A DNA stretch of 64,000 bases from Mycolicibacterium helvum. GTDB taxonomy: Bacteria; Actinomycetota; Actinomycetes; Mycobacteriales; Mycobacteriaceae. Shown one piece after another: positions 45,579-54,788 of this stretch. Below the pieces are notes generated by a model. It ran no database searches. It saw only the letters and a list, made by a program, of their open reading frames with translations, and was not told the DNA's origin. The stretch spans positions 4,960,001 to 5,024,000 of the forward strand of contig NZ_AP022596.1 in the NCBI RefSeq assembly GCF_010731895.1, read 5' to 3'. The position numbers and the translations under genes are program-made. How positions within the stretch are numbered: the stretch's first letter is position 1; every line of letters starts with the position of its first letter.

Positions 45579-46808
45579 TTATGCGATGACGAGCGCGGGT
45601 ACGTCGGGCTTGTGGACCGACACGTTGGGGACCTTGAACAGGTCGACCAGGTTGCCGCCCATCACTTTTCGTTGACCTTCGGAGTCCAGCCCCTGGGCAA
45701 TCAGGTCGTCGACGAGGTTGATCGGATTGGCCAGTCCCTCCGGGTGCGGCCAGTCCGAACCAAAGATGATGCGGTCGATACCGCACAGCTCGGCCATCTT
45801 CTTGAAGTCGTCCTCCCAGAACGGCGCCACGTACACCCCGCGCCGGAACGCCTGGATCGGGTCCTCGGGGAACTCCTGCGGCATCTTCGAGTAGACGTCT
45901 TTGAACTGGTAGAGGAGGTAGGGCACCCAGGATGCGCCGTTTTCGATGGACAGGATGCGCAGATCCGGATTACGGGTCAGCGCGCCGTGGCACACCAGGG
46001 CGGCCATGGTGTCCTCGATGGGCCGCTTGCCCATCGCGACCATCCGGAACGAGGTCGGCTTGAACGGCAGGAACTCTTCGGCGGGCTCCCAGTCATTGAG
46101 GTACTCGGCGTAGCCGCTGTCCGAGGCGTGCATGCACACCGGGATACCGGCTTTGACGCAGGCGTCCCAGAACGGATCGAACTCGGGCAGGCCCATCGAA
46201 CGGGAGCCACGGAACCCAGCCACGGGGGCCGGGCGTACCAGGACGGTCTTGGCGCCGCGCTCCAGGCACCATTCGAGCTCCTCGAGCGCACGGTCGACGA
46301 TGCTCAGGTTGATGACCGGGGTGGAGAAGATCCGGCCCTCGTAGTTGAACTGCCAGGTCTCATACATCCACTGATTGAGCGCATGGACGATATCCAGGAT
46401 CAGCTCCGGATCGTCCTTCAACCGCTCCTCGACCAGGCTGGCCAGGGTCGGGAACATGATCGTGTAGTCCAGGCCCAGTCCGTCGAGCACTTCGAGGCGC
46501 GCCTCGGGGTTGCGGAACGCGGGGATGGCCTTCATCGGCTTGCCCATCACCTCGCGGTAGCTTTTGCCGCCGCTGCCGTGCCGGAAGTACTCCTCCTGGG
46601 CGCCGGGGCGGGCGACGACCTCGAAGGTCGGGTTGGGGATGTAGTCGCTGATGTGATTGCGCACCACGATCTTGGTGCGGCCCTTGACGTCGATGTAGTC
46701 GATGACGCCCTTCCGGTTGTCCGGCAGGAATTGCGTCAGCGCTTCCTGGGGCTCGTAAAAGTGGTTGTCGGCGTCGAAAACGGGGTAGGGGAGCTCGCGC
46801 GAGGGCAT
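45579..46808 (-). CDS. Amidohydrolase-2 (ACMSD-like) family metal-dependent hydrolase
   Basis: The 409-residue TIM-barrel protein starts with PVFDADNHFYEPQEALTQFLP, where Asp/His form the first metal site. Later come PVCMHASDSGY and RILSIENGASWVPYLLYQFKDVY, and the closing GIDRIIFGSDWPHPEGLANP block of this family. Members hydrolyse C-N or C-C bonds or decarboxylate; the reaction here is unknown. ATG 46808 has GGAGG upstream. It is the first gene of the amidohydrolase-FadE-FadE operon, with a TetR-type site 30-48 nt upstream. Confidence 0.88.
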   Translation of the reverse strand: MPSRELPYPVFDADNHFYEPQEALTQFLPDNRKGVIDYIDVKGRTKIVVRNHISDYIPNPTFEVVARPGAQEEYFRHGSGGKSYREVMGKPMKAIPAFRNPEARLEVLDGLGLDYTIMFPTLASLVEERLKDDPELILDIVHALNQWMYETWQFNYEGRIFSTPVINLSIVDRALEELEWCLERGAKTVLVRPAPVAGFRGSRSMGLPEFDPFWDACVKAGIPVCMHASDSGYAEYLNDWEPAEEFLPFKPTSFRMVAMGKRPIEDTMAALVCHGALTRNPDLRILSIENGASWVPYLLYQFKDVYSKMPQEFPEDPIQAFRRGVYVAPFWEDDFKKMAELCGIDRIIFGSDWPHPEGLANPINLVDDLIAQGLDSEGQRKVMGGNLVDLFKVPNVSVHKPDVPALVIA

Positions 46809-46837
46809 GTCCGCCTCCAGAGAGTCTGATTGGTGAA

Positions 46838-46856
46838 TAACGGTAATGACGTTACC
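46838..46856. promoter_or_regulatory. Candidate TetR operator upstream of the amidohydrolase operon
   Basis: TAACGGTAATGACGTTACC contains an inverted repeat TAACG-N7-CGTTA. It matches the site at 47564-47582 at 16 of 19 positions and lies the same distance (about 39 nt from its centre) from its gene as that site does. Confidence 0.7.
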
Positions 46857-46915
46857 ACGCGGCAAGCTGGGTCAACACATGGATCGCAAAAGCTGGGTCT
46901 ACCAGTGCAAACGGG

Positions 46916-47536
46916 TCAGGGGAGCAGGCCGCGCACGCAGAAGTCGTATATGTGCGCCGCGTCGATCGGCACGCCGTTGAGTTCGACGCCGAGGCTGCGT
47001 AGCCGCATAGCGCCGAGCACCGCCTGCATGATGAGCGCGGCGGTGGTCTCGGTCTGCAGGTCGGGTCGGAAGGTGCGCTCGTCTTTGCCGCGTTCGAGAA
47101 TCTCGCCGATCAGTTGATGCAGCGGGGAGAGCACGCGGGAGTACTCCCGCGGCAGCGTCTCGGCCAGGTGGTCGTTGTAGTAGGTCAGGCCGCGGTTGAT
47201 GCTGTCCTGTTTGGTGGATTCGGCTGGGGTGCAGATCCGGTCGATCAACAGCCGCATGGCGTCGGCGGCGGCCAGGCCGTCGGTCTCTGTGCGCCACTGC
47301 TTGGTGGACTCGGCCATGATCTTGTCGATCAGCGCCAGCAGCAGCTCGTCTTTGGTGGTGAAGTGCTGGTAGAACGAGCGCAGCGAGGTCTTTGAGCGCT
47401 CGACGACCTCCAGCACGGTGAAGTCGGTGCGGCCGGTCTCGGCCAGAATCGATAGCGCGGATCGCATGAAGCGACTCTCCCGGGAGTCCGGATCGGCGCT
47501 CAACGCGTCAGGCGTTCGTTCATCGGCCTTGGCCAT
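46916..47536 (-). CDS. TetR-family transcriptional regulator
   Basis: The 206-residue product has the N-terminal helix-turn-helix (FMRSALSILAETGRTDFTVLEVVERSKTSLRSFYQHFTTKDELLLALID, about residues 23-72) and a helical ligand-binding C-terminus with LGAMRLRSLGVEL. It sits between the amidohydrolase operon and the thioesterase gene, and a 19-bp site occurs in front of each. The ligand is probably an acyl-CoA from the pathway. Confidence 0.92.
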   Translation of the reverse strand: MAKADERTPDALSADPDSRESRFMRSALSILAETGRTDFTVLEVVERSKTSLRSFYQHFTTKDELLLALIDKIMAESTKQWRTETDGLAAADAMRLLIDRICTPAESTKQDSINRGLTYYNDHLAETLPREYSRVLSPLHQLIGEILERGKDERTFRPDLQTETTAALIMQAVLGAMRLRSLGVELNGVPIDAAHIYDFCVRGLLP

Positions 47537-47563
47537 CGGGTCAGCATATCGGTCGGGTTACAG

Positions 47564-47582
47564 TGACGAGAATGACGTTACC
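47564..47582. promoter_or_regulatory. Candidate TetR operator between the regulator and thioesterase genes
   Basis: TGACGAGAATGACGTTACC shares AATGACGTTACC exactly with the site at 46838 and has arms TGACG/CGTTA at the same spacing. It is centred 37 nt from the TetR start and 39 nt from the thioesterase start, so it could control both. Confidence 0.7.
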
Positions 47583-47611
47583 GTCTTGGCGCGCGACGAG
47601 GTGAGGGAAAC

Positions 47612-48502
47612 ATGGCTTCGAACCCTGCAGACTCCGGCGAGACCCACTGGACAGTGGCCCGGCTGCTTGAGCTCTTCGACGTCCAGGCCGACGGCCGGGA
47701 TCGCTTCATCGCCCCGACGGGCATCGCCGATGCCGACGAGCGGCAGGTGGTCGAGGGCACACAGGTGCTCGCTCAGGCGATCGTCGCGGCGGCAAAGCGC
47801 TTCGAGGGCAAGTCAATTCGCTCGGTGCACGGTGCGTTCGCCCGCGCGGTGCTGGTGGGCCCGCCGGTGGTGCTCGATATCGATGTCGTCTCCGAAGGCC
47901 GCTCCACCGCGTCCGCGATCATCACCGCATCGCAGAACGACAAGCGCTGCATGACCTTCACGGTGCTCGCCGACGTGCCCACCGCGGATGTGATCCGCCA
48001 CCATCTGCCGCGTCCCGAGGTGGCCGGGCCGGATCAGTCCAATGTCTGCGACATGCCGATGCGGGGACGGCAGGTCAAGTTGGTCGACGTCGTCGACATC
48101 AACAGCCCGGACGAGGTGGGCCCGCCCGAGGTGTACGCGTGGCTGCACTACGAGCCCATCCCGACCCGCGATGATCTGGCCAAGGCCCTGATCGCTTACT
48201 TCACCGGGCATCTGGGCATCTCGACGACCATGCGCGCGCACGCCGGCATCGGCACCGCGCAGTCCCACCTCAGCGTCTCGACCGCGCCGATGACCGTCAC
48301 GGTGAGCTTCCACGAGCCGGTCGCCTGGAGCGGTTGGCTGCTCTACACCCACGAGAGCACGCAGGTCGGTGCCGGCATGTCCTACATCCGCGGGGCGATC
48401 CACACGCACGAGGGTGAGCTGATCGCGTCGTTCACCCAGGACGCGTTGATTCGCCCGCTGCGCACCACCGACAACGCGATCGCCGCCGAAGCCCGGATCT
48501 AG
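47612..48502 (+). CDS. Double-hotdog acyl-CoA thioesterase (TesB-like)
   Basis: The 296-residue product has two hotdog halves. The N-terminal half has VEGTQVLAQAIVAAAKRFEGKSIRSVHGAFARAV and LDIDVVSEGRSTASAIITASQNDKRCMTFTVLAD; the C-terminal half has YFTGHLGISTTMRAHAGIG, SVSTAPMTVTVSFHEPVAWSGWLLYTHESTQVGAGMSYIRGAIHTHEGELIASFTQDALIR. These are TesB-type blocks. It hydrolyses acyl-CoA to the free acid. It is divergent from the TetR gene and shares its operator. Confidence 0.87.
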   Translation: MASNPADSGETHWTVARLLELFDVQADGRDRFIAPTGIADADERQVVEGTQVLAQAIVAAAKRFEGKSIRSVHGAFARAVLVGPPVVLDIDVVSEGRSTASAIITASQNDKRCMTFTVLADVPTADVIRHHLPRPEVAGPDQSNVCDMPMRGRQVKLVDVVDINSPDEVGPPEVYAWLHYEPIPTRDDLAKALIAYFTGHLGISTTMRAHAGIGTAQSHLSVSTAPMTVTVSFHEPVAWSGWLLYTHESTQVGAGMSYIRGAIHTHEGELIASFTQDALIRPLRTTDNAIAAEARI

Positions 48503-48506
48503 TGCG

Positions 48507-49175
48507 ATGAGCTTGGTGGCCGGGCGCGGCCCACTCGGTCCCGATCGGGCCGGCTGGTTTTCCGCGCCGGTGGCCGAGCCGATCATCTACGTCGAGCCCC
48601 ATCCGCGCCGGGTTCAGGCGTTGCGCGGCGGCCGGCTAGTCATCGACACCGAGAACGCGCTGCTGGTCCACCGCGCCGGCGCGCCGTTGAGCTATGTCTT
48701 CCCGGTCGGTGAAACAGCCGATCTGCCAACCGAACCCGAAGAGGTTGCGCCGGGTTACGTGCGGGTGCCTTGGGGTGCCGTCGATACGTGGGTGGAGGAG
48801 GGGCGCACCCTGGTGCACTACCCACCGAACCCGTATCACCGCGTCGATTGCCGGCCCACCCGGCGGCGGTTGCGGGTCGTGGTTGCCGACAGTGTGTTGG
48901 TGGATACCGACGACACTATGATTGTGTTCGAAACATCCTTGGCGCCAAAGCTTTACGTTGCGCCCGCCCATTTGCGCACCGATCTGCTGCGGCCGACGGC
49001 CACGTCGAGCTACTGCAACTACAAGGGGTACGCGAGTTACTGGGCCGTCGGCGACGTCGAGGACGCGGCCTGGAGTTACGACGATCCGCTGCCCGAAACG
49101 GTGCCCATCAAGGGATATTTCAGCTTCGATCCGGAGCGAGTCGACGTAGCGGCCGAGCTGCCTAGAGTGGGTTAG
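48507..49175 (+). CDS. DUF427 protein with two repeats
   Basis: The 222-residue product carries two DUF427 units. The first spans about residues 25-120 (IIYVEPHPRRVQALRGGRLVIDTENALLVHR through TLVHYPPNPYHRVDC), the second 121-222 (RRLRVVVADSVLVDTDDTMIVFE through SSYCNYKGYASYWAVGDVEDAAWSYDDPLPETVPIKGYFSFDPERVDV). The function of DUF427 is not established. It starts 4 nt after the thioesterase stop, so the two are one operon, and its end overlaps the convergent MBL gene by 4 nt. Confidence 0.88.
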   Translation: MSLVAGRGPLGPDRAGWFSAPVAEPIIYVEPHPRRVQALRGGRLVIDTENALLVHRAGAPLSYVFPVGETADLPTEPEEVAPGYVRVPWGAVDTWVEEGRTLVHYPPNPYHRVDCRPTRRRLRVVVADSVLVDTDDTMIVFETSLAPKLYVAPAHLRTDLLRPTATSSYCNYKGYASYWAVGDVEDAAWSYDDPLPETVPIKGYFSFDPERVDVAAELPRVG

Positions 49176-49846
49176 CCGAGCCGGGCGGCCGCATCGCGCA
49201 GACATTGAGCGGCACCCGCGGCGAGCGGCTCGCCGTGCCCGAAGCAGGCCGTATCGCAGTCGATTTCGGCCAGGGTACGAAACGACTCGGCGGTGCGGTC
49301 CCGGTCTCGGTTGAACACCCCCAGGGTCACCTCGCCCACGTTGGCGACGGTGTCGCCGGTGAACAGGATGCCGTGGGAGACGAGATGGACCGCGACGCTG
49401 CCGTCGGTGTGGCCCGGTGTTGCGATGATGTGCGCGCCGCCGACGACGTCGAGAACCTCCCCGCCGTGCAGTTCGATGTCCACCGGCGCTGGCGGCGCGG
49501 CCGGCGGGAGATCAGCCGAGACCCGTTGGTGGAGCGGCAGTTCCCACTCCTCGAACTTCGGTGGGGTAGCCACCAGCCCACCGCGAATGACCTCGGCGTC
49601 TGCCGCGCCGGCGGCAATCGGTGCGCCGGTGCGCCCGTGCACGGCGGCGGCTGACCCGCAGTGATCGACGTGGCAGTGGGTCAGAATGACCAGATCCGGT
49701 GTTCCGCAGGCCAAAAGGAGTTCGGCGCCACCGTCGGGGGCGCCGGTGTCGATCAGCAGCCGTTCACTGCCGTCGTCGATGAGGTAGGCCTGCCAGCCGC
49801 CGATGCGCAACATCGTCAGCACCGGCGTCACCTCGATACGTTCCAT
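49172..49846 (-). CDS. Metallo-beta-lactamase-fold hydrolase
   Basis: The 224-residue product has LTHCHVDHCGS (HxHxDH), IIATPGHTDGSV and LFTGDTVAN, followed by CFGHGEPL with the final histidine: a complete binuclear zinc site. The reaction cannot be named from this; relatives include lactonases and thioesterases. It lies alone on its strand, converging on the DUF427 gene, with the metallopeptidase gene on the same strand upstream. Confidence 0.88.
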   Translation of the reverse strand: MERIEVTPVLTMLRIGGWQAYLIDDGSERLLIDTGAPDGGAELLLACGTPDLVILTHCHVDHCGSAAAVHGRTGAPIAAGAADAEVIRGGLVATPPKFEEWELPLHQRVSADLPPAAPPAPVDIELHGGEVLDVVGGAHIIATPGHTDGSVAVHLVSHGILFTGDTVANVGEVTLGVFNRDRDRTAESFRTLAEIDCDTACFGHGEPLAAGAAQCLRDAAARLG

Positions 49847-49910
49847 GCGTCAGACCGTAGGCGGCCACCTGGCCCGGACGGAAGCCGATCAGCTGCCGGC
49901 GAACATCGCC

Positions 49911-50795
49911 CTAGCCCAGATTCCCGGCCTTGAACGTGTCGCATTGCTTGGGGTCACCGGTCTGATACCCGGTGGTGAACCACTTCTGGCGCTCGGCCGA
50001 CGATCCATGCGTCCACGCCTCGGGGTTCACCCGTCCGGTCGCCTGCTTCTGAATCCGGTCGTCGCCCACCGAGGCCGCCGCCGACAGTGCGTCGGCAATG
50101 TCCTTATCGGTCAACGGTTCCAGATACGTCACATCGGTGCCGGGCTGCTTGGTGATCGCGGCGTAATGCGCCCACACCCCGGCATAGCAGTCGGCCTGCA
50201 ACTCGGTGCGGACACTGCCCCCGGTGGCGCCTTGCGCGCCCTGCTGAGCGCGGCCCAGTACACCGAGCAAGTCCTGCACATGGTGGCCGTACTCGTGGGC
50301 CACCACATACTCCTGCGCCAACGGTCCACCGCTGGAGCCGAATTGGTCGGTGAGCACCTGGAAGAAATCGGTGTCGAAATAGGCGGTCTGGTCCACCGGG
50401 CAGTAGAACGGCCCGACATCACTGGTGGCCGGTCCGCAGCCGGTGTTCACGCTGTTCTTGAACAGCCTCATCTTCGGGCGGGTGTAGCCCTTGAGTAGAT
50501 CCGCCCATACGCCGTCGACGGAGTTGCCGGTGGCCACCACGCGGCATTCGACGTAGGAGTTGGCGTCGGCGCCGGTCTTGCACTTGCTGAGGTCGTAGCC
50601 CGAGGACTGCTCGGCGCCGGGCGGTAGGGCCGGCTGCTGGCTGAGCACCTGGCTGGGGTCGACCCCGAGGAACACCGCCAAAAGCACCACCACCAGGCCG
50701 CCGAGGCCACCACCGATCGCGATGCCCCGGCCGCTACCACCGCCACTGGTCGACGTGGTGCTCGTGTCGATCTGCATACCTTCGTTGAAGGTCAT
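49911..50795 (-). CDS. Membrane-anchored neutral zinc metallopeptidase (YpfJ type)
   Basis: The 294-residue product has a short cytosolic N-terminus with a Ser/Thr/Gly run, one helix (about 24-44, GIAIGGGLGGLVVVLLAVFLGV), and the putative neutral zinc metallopeptidase domain. HEYGH at 167-171 is the HExxH zinc site, and ELQADCYAGVWAHY carries the distal Glu. Four or more cysteines outside the membrane may form disulfides. Substrate unknown. ATG 50795 has GAGGAG upstream. It corresponds by position to Rv2575, from memory. Confidence 0.9.
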   Translation of the reverse strand: MTFNEGMQIDTSTTSTSGGGSGRGIAIGGGLGGLVVVLLAVFLGVDPSQVLSQQPALPPGAEQSSGYDLSKCKTGADANSYVECRVVATGNSVDGVWADLLKGYTRPKMRLFKNSVNTGCGPATSDVGPFYCPVDQTAYFDTDFFQVLTDQFGSSGGPLAQEYVVAHEYGHHVQDLLGVLGRAQQGAQGATGGSVRTELQADCYAGVWAHYAAITKQPGTDVTYLEPLTDKDIADALSAAASVGDDRIQKQATGRVNPEAWTHGSSAERQKWFTTGYQTGDPKQCDTFKAGNLG

Positions 50796-50867
50796 GGCCA
50801 CTCCTCGACATCGACACCCCAGCGCAGACTTCCCGGCTCGTTCACCTTGCCACATTACGATTGCGCC

Positions 50868-52355
50868 GTGACCGTCGTCGCCGATCCGTCGACCCTGGTT
50901 TGCACGTCCCTAGGTGCCGTGCGTGGTGCTACCGAGCACGGTGTCCGCGTCTGGCGTGGCATTCCCTACGCCGAGCAACCCGTCGGGGATCGCCGCTTCC
51001 GCGAGCCCATCCCGCTGCAGCCGTGGTCAGGTGTGCGCGACGCCATCGAGTTCGGACCGATGCCCCCGCAGGGTCGCTCATTCGTCGGCGGCGGTCGTGA
51101 CGACCCAAAGATCCGCGACGAAGCCTGCCTGACACTGACGGTATGGGCGCCGCCGCACAAGGACACGCCGTTGCCCGTCATGGTCTGGATCCCCGGCGGG
51201 GCATTCGTCTACGGCGCCGGGCAACTGCAGCTCTACAACGGCTCGCGGCTGGCCGCCAACGGCGACGTCGTGGTGGTCAACGTGACCTATCGGCTCGGCG
51301 TGTTCGGCGGCTTCGAACTCGGCGACCTCGGTGCCGGTTTCGCCGACAACCTGTGTCTGCGTGACCAGATCGCTGCGCTGCGCTGGGTGCAGGACAACAT
51401 CGCTGCGTTCGGCGGAGACCCGCAGCGGGTCACCATCTTCGGTGAGTCGGCCGGTGCGACGTCGGTACTGGCGCTGCTGGCGAGCCCGGCCGGAGACGGC
51501 CTGTTCGCCCGCGCGATCGCGCAGAGCCCGGCGCTGCCGCTGATCGCCGACCGCGCAACTCGGGCGCGACGAGCCCACGAGTTCGTCGATCTGGTCGGAT
51601 CCGATCCGGCCGCGTTCCCGGTCCTGCCGCAGCGGGTACTGCGCCGTGCGGCGGGTGAGATCCAGCGCCGCAGCGTGGCGACCAGCCCGACGCTGGCCTA
51701 CGGGCTCACCTACGGGGTGGATCTGTTGCCGCGACACCCGATCGAGGCGGCGCGGGCTGGTGAGGTCAACCGGGTGCCGCTGATCGTGGGAACCAACAGC
51801 CACGAGGCGTCGATGTTCGCCTGGGCCAAGCCGCCCATGCTGCCGACCACGGTCGAGAGCATCGATGCCTACTTCGACCGGGTGGCGCCCGACGCCCGCG
51901 CTCGGGTGCTGGCCGCTTACCCCGACTATCCGCGCCGGCGCTCGCAGATCGCCGTCGGCTCCGACGTGATGTTCGGGGCACCGACGTGGGCGTTCGCCGA
52001 CGCCTACAGCTCGTACGCGACCACCCACGTCTACCGGTTCGACCACACCACCTGGACGCTGCGGATGCTGGGGCTCGGCGCCACCCATGGCAGCGAGATC
52101 GTGCACATTCAGCACAGCTACGGCTCTTACCTGGGCCGCAAGCTGCACCCGCTGGGGCGGCGCGTGCAGCCCGCGGTGGGCCGCCGGATGCAACGCAGCT
52201 GGCTGAATTTCGCCACGCACGGTGCGCTCGACGACTGGCCCCGCTACGACACCGCGCGGCGACGTACGAGGATCATCCAGTCGAACCGCGACGTGTCCGT
52301 CAATGACCCCGACGCACAGCGCCGCCAGGCCTGGGCGTCGGTAAGTCAGCCGTAG
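50868..52355 (+). CDS. Type B carboxylesterase
   Basis: The 495-residue alpha/beta-hydrolase has the oxyanion-hole block PVMVWIPGGAFVYGAG, the nucleophile elbow FGESAGATSV with Ser194, a probable acidic residue in the NSHEASMFAW region and His in GATHGSEIVHI. GTG 50868 lies 7 nt after TACGAT, a good -10, so the mRNA is probably leaderless; TTG 50847 is less likely. Natural ester substrate unknown. Its end overlaps the convergent SRPBCC gene by 10 nt. Confidence 0.9.
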   Translation: MTVVADPSTLVCTSLGAVRGATEHGVRVWRGIPYAEQPVGDRRFREPIPLQPWSGVRDAIEFGPMPPQGRSFVGGGRDDPKIRDEACLTLTVWAPPHKDTPLPVMVWIPGGAFVYGAGQLQLYNGSRLAANGDVVVVNVTYRLGVFGGFELGDLGAGFADNLCLRDQIAALRWVQDNIAAFGGDPQRVTIFGESAGATSVLALLASPAGDGLFARAIAQSPALPLIADRATRARRAHEFVDLVGSDPAAFPVLPQRVLRRAAGEIQRRSVATSPTLAYGLTYGVDLLPRHPIEAARAGEVNRVPLIVGTNSHEASMFAWAKPPMLPTTVESIDAYFDRVAPDARARVLAAYPDYPRRRSQIAVGSDVMFGAPTWAFADAYSSYATTHVYRFDHTTWTLRMLGLGATHGSEIVHIQHSYGSYLGRKLHPLGRRVQPAVGRRMQRSWLNFATHGALDDWPRYDTARRRTRIIQSNRDVSVNDPDAQRRQAWASVSQP

Positions 52356-52843
52356 CGCTTGTCGGTGTACCGCCGCAGGTTGGCCAGGAACCACTTGAAC
52401 GACAGGTTCATCAGCGGCCCGCCCACGACCAGACCGACCCGGGCCGGCCCGTTCGCCTTCTGCGCCAGCGTCCAGGTCAGCCGGCAACCACCCGGCGTCT
52501 CCACCACGGTGTATTCCTCGGCGAACGCGGCGACCACCTTGTTCGAGCAGTTGTTGAACCGAAACGCCATGTACCTGAACGGCTCCCAGGCCAGGAACTC
52601 CTCGTCGCCGACCAACCCGCCGAGCATGTCGACGGTCCGGGTGGTGCCGACCCCGTAGGGCTCGGGACTGGTCCAGGTGACTTTGGTGATGACCTTGGCC
52701 CACTGCGGCCAGGACTGCGCGTCGGCGAGGACGTCGAAGAGCTGCTCGGGCGTGATGGCGAGGTCCATGCTGTTGGAGAAGCGGAACGGCGCGCTCTTGA
52801 TCCAGTCCAGGTCGACGCGCTCACAGGGATACATCGTGGTCAT
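52346..52843 (-). CDS. SRPBCC (START-like) family protein
   Basis: The 165-residue product fits the polyketide cyclase/START-like fold: ITPEQLFDVLADAQSWPQWAKVITKVTW, YGVGTTRTVDML, FLAWEPFRYMAFRFNNCS and TWTLAQ, ending in a long helix (GPLMNLSFKWFLANLRRYTD). These bind hydrophobic ligands. ATG 52843 is preferred because GGAGG lies 7 nt upstream; ATG 52834 is possible. It is divergent from aspS. Confidence 0.87.
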   Translation of the reverse strand: MTTMYPCERVDLDWIKSAPFRFSNSMDLAITPEQLFDVLADAQSWPQWAKVITKVTWTSPEPYGVGTTRTVDMLGGLVGDEEFLAWEPFRYMAFRFNNCSNKVVAAFAEEYTVVETPGGCRLTWTLAQKANGPARVGLVVGGPLMNLSFKWFLANLRRYTDKRYG

Positions 52844-52952
52844 CGGGCTACCTCCGCGCTGACCATACACTGAGGTGAAGAATGTCTGGTCGGGTCTACC
52901 TCATAGACTGATACCTCGATTTCCATACCCTCGATCCCTGGGAGTTTTCACA

Positions 52953-54731
52953 GTGCTGCGCAGTCACGCCGCCGGTACGTTGCGGGCCACCGACGCCGGA
53001 CGGACGGTCACTCTGGCCGGCTGGGTGGCTCGCCGGCGCGATCACGGCGGCGTCATCTTCATCGATCTGCGCGACGCATCCGGCGTCTCTCAGGTGGTCT
53101 TTCGCGACGCCGACGTGCTGGCTGCGGCCCACCGGCTACGCGCCGAGTTCTGCGTGGCGGTGGAGGGGGTGGTTGAGGTCCGCCCCGAGGGCAACGCCAA
53201 CGCTGAGATCCCCACCGGCGAGATCGAAGTCAACGCCACGTCGCTGACGGTGTTGGGGGAGAGCGCCCCGCTGCCGTTCCAGCTCGATGAGCAGGCCGGC
53301 GAGGAAGCGCGGCTCAAGTACCGCTATCTCGATATGCGCCGCGAAGGTGGCCCGGGTGATGCGATCCGGTTGCGCTCCAAGGTCAATGCGGCCGCACGCT
53401 CGGTGCTGGCCAGCCACGACTTCGTCGAAATCGAAACGCCGACGCTCACCCGTTCGACACCGGAGGGCGCGCGCGACTTTCTGGTCCCAGCCCGGCTGCA
53501 GCCCGGCTCGTTCTACGCGCTGCCGCAGAGCCCGCAGCTGTTCAAGCAGTTGTTGATGGTGGCAGGCATGGAGCGCTACTACCAGATCGCTCGGTGCTAT
53601 CGCGACGAGGATTTCCGCGCCGACCGCCAGCCCGAGTTCACCCAGCTGGACATGGAGATGAGCTTCGTCGACGCCGAGGACGTGATCGCCGTCTCGGAAG
53701 AAGTGCTGCGGTCGGTGTGGTCCACGATCGGCTACGACCTGCCCACGCCGATCCCGCGGATGTGTTACGCCGAGGCCATGGGCCGGTTCGGGTCCGACAA
53801 GCCCGACCTGCGGTTCGCTGTGGAGCTTGTCGAGTGCACCGAGTACTTCAGGGACACTCCGTTCCGAGTCTTCCAGGCGCCTTATGTCGGCGCCGTGGTG
53901 ATGGCCGGCGGCGCATCGCAGCCGCGCCGGACGCTGGACGGCTGGCAGGAGTTCGCCAAACAGCGCGGGCATAAGGGGCTGGCCTATGTGCTCGTCGGCG
54001 AGGACGGTGAATTGAGCGGCCCGGTCGCCAAGAACCTGTCCGACGCAGAGCGGGAGGGCCTGGCCGCCCATGTCGGCGCGAAGCCGGGGGACTGTGTGTT
54101 CTTCGCGGCCGGAACTCCCAAGGGCGCCCGTGCGCTGCTCGGCGCCACACGTATCGAGATCGCCAAGCGACTCGACCTCATCGATCCCAACGCCTGGGCC
54201 TTCACCTGGATCGTGAAGTGGCCGCTGTTCGAGCCGGCCGACGAGGCGACGGCGGCCGGTGACGTGGCGGTGGGTTCAGGGAACTGGACCGCGGTGCACC
54301 ACGCGTTCACCTCACCCATGCCCGAGTCGGAGGCGACGTTCGACACCGATCCGGGTTCAGCGCTGGCCAACGCCTACGACATCGTGTGCAACGGCAACGA
54401 GATCGGCGGCGGATCCATCCGTATCCACCGCCGCGATGTCCAAGAGCGCGTGTTCGCCATGATGGGAATCGACGATGCCGAGGCGCAGGAGAAGTTCGGA
54501 TTCCTGTTGGACGCCTTCACCTTTGGTGCGCCTCCGCACGGCGGTATCGCGTTCGGCTGGGATCGCATCGTGGCGCTGCTGGCCGGGGTGGATTCGATCC
54601 GTGAGGTGATCGCGTTCCCGAAGTCCGGCGGCGGGGTCGATCCGCTCACCGATGCCCCGGCCCCGATCACCGCCCAGCAGCGCAAGGAATCCGGAATCGA
54701 CTTCAAGCCCGAGAAGCCGGACAAGCCCTGA
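52953..54731 (+). CDS. aspS: Aspartyl-tRNA synthetase (probably non-discriminating)
   Basis: The 592-residue class II synthetase has an N-terminal OB anticodon-binding domain (about 1-105), motif 2 in [30 protein letters not shown], the bacterial GAD insertion (about 290-400), and motif 3 in [21 protein letters not shown]. It charges tRNA-Asp; mycobacterial AspRS also aspartylates tRNA-Asn, corrected by GatCAB. GTG 52953 follows GGGAG and matches homologues. Confidence 0.96.
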   Translation: MLRSHAAGTLRATDAGRTVTLAGWVARRRDHGGVIFIDLRDASGVSQVVFRDADVLAAAHRLRAEFCVAVEGVVEVRPEGNANAEIPTGEIEVNATSLTVLGESAPLPFQLDEQAGEEARLKYRYLDMRREGGPGDAIRLRSKVNAAARSVLASHDFVEIETPTLTRSTPEGARDFLVPARLQPGSFYALPQSPQLFKQLLMVAGMERYYQIARCYRDEDFRADRQPEFTQLDMEMSFVDAEDVIAVSEEVLRSVWSTIGYDLPTPIPRMCYAEAMGRFGSDKPDLRFAVELVECTEYFRDTPFRVFQAPYVGAVVMAGGASQPRRTLDGWQEFAKQRGHKGLAYVLVGEDGELSGPVAKNLSDAEREGLAAHVGAKPGDCVFFAAGTPKGARALLGATRIEIAKRLDLIDPNAWAFTWIVKWPLFEPADEATAAGDVAVGSGNWTAVHHAFTSPMPESEATFDTDPGSALANAYDIVCNGNEIGGGSIRIHRRDVQERVFAMMGIDDAEAQEKFGFLLDAFTFGAPPHGGIAFGWDRIVALLAGVDSIREVIAFPKSGGGVDPLTDAPAPITAQQRKESGIDFKPEKPDKP

Positions 54732-54739
54732 CGTTGTGG

Positions 54740-54785
54740 TTTCGGCGCGGTAACCGCCCCGTGGGTGGCGGTTACCGCGCCGAAA
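54740..54785. terminator. Very strong bidirectional terminator after aspS
   Basis: TTTCGGCGCGGTAACCGCC (54740-54758), loop CCGTGGGT, exact reverse complement (54767-54785): a perfect 19-bp stem that extends to 23 bp with one G-U pair. It starts 8 nt after the aspS stop and ends 3 nt before that of the convergent lipoprotein gene. On each strand the stem ends in a short A/T run, giving three T or A at the base. Confidence 0.9.
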
Positions 54786-54788
54786 TCA

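Noticed and set aside
51078..52703. A 541-codon minus-strand frame over the carboxylesterase
   Set aside because: It mirrors the esterase codons and shows no domain. The esterase has a complete active site.
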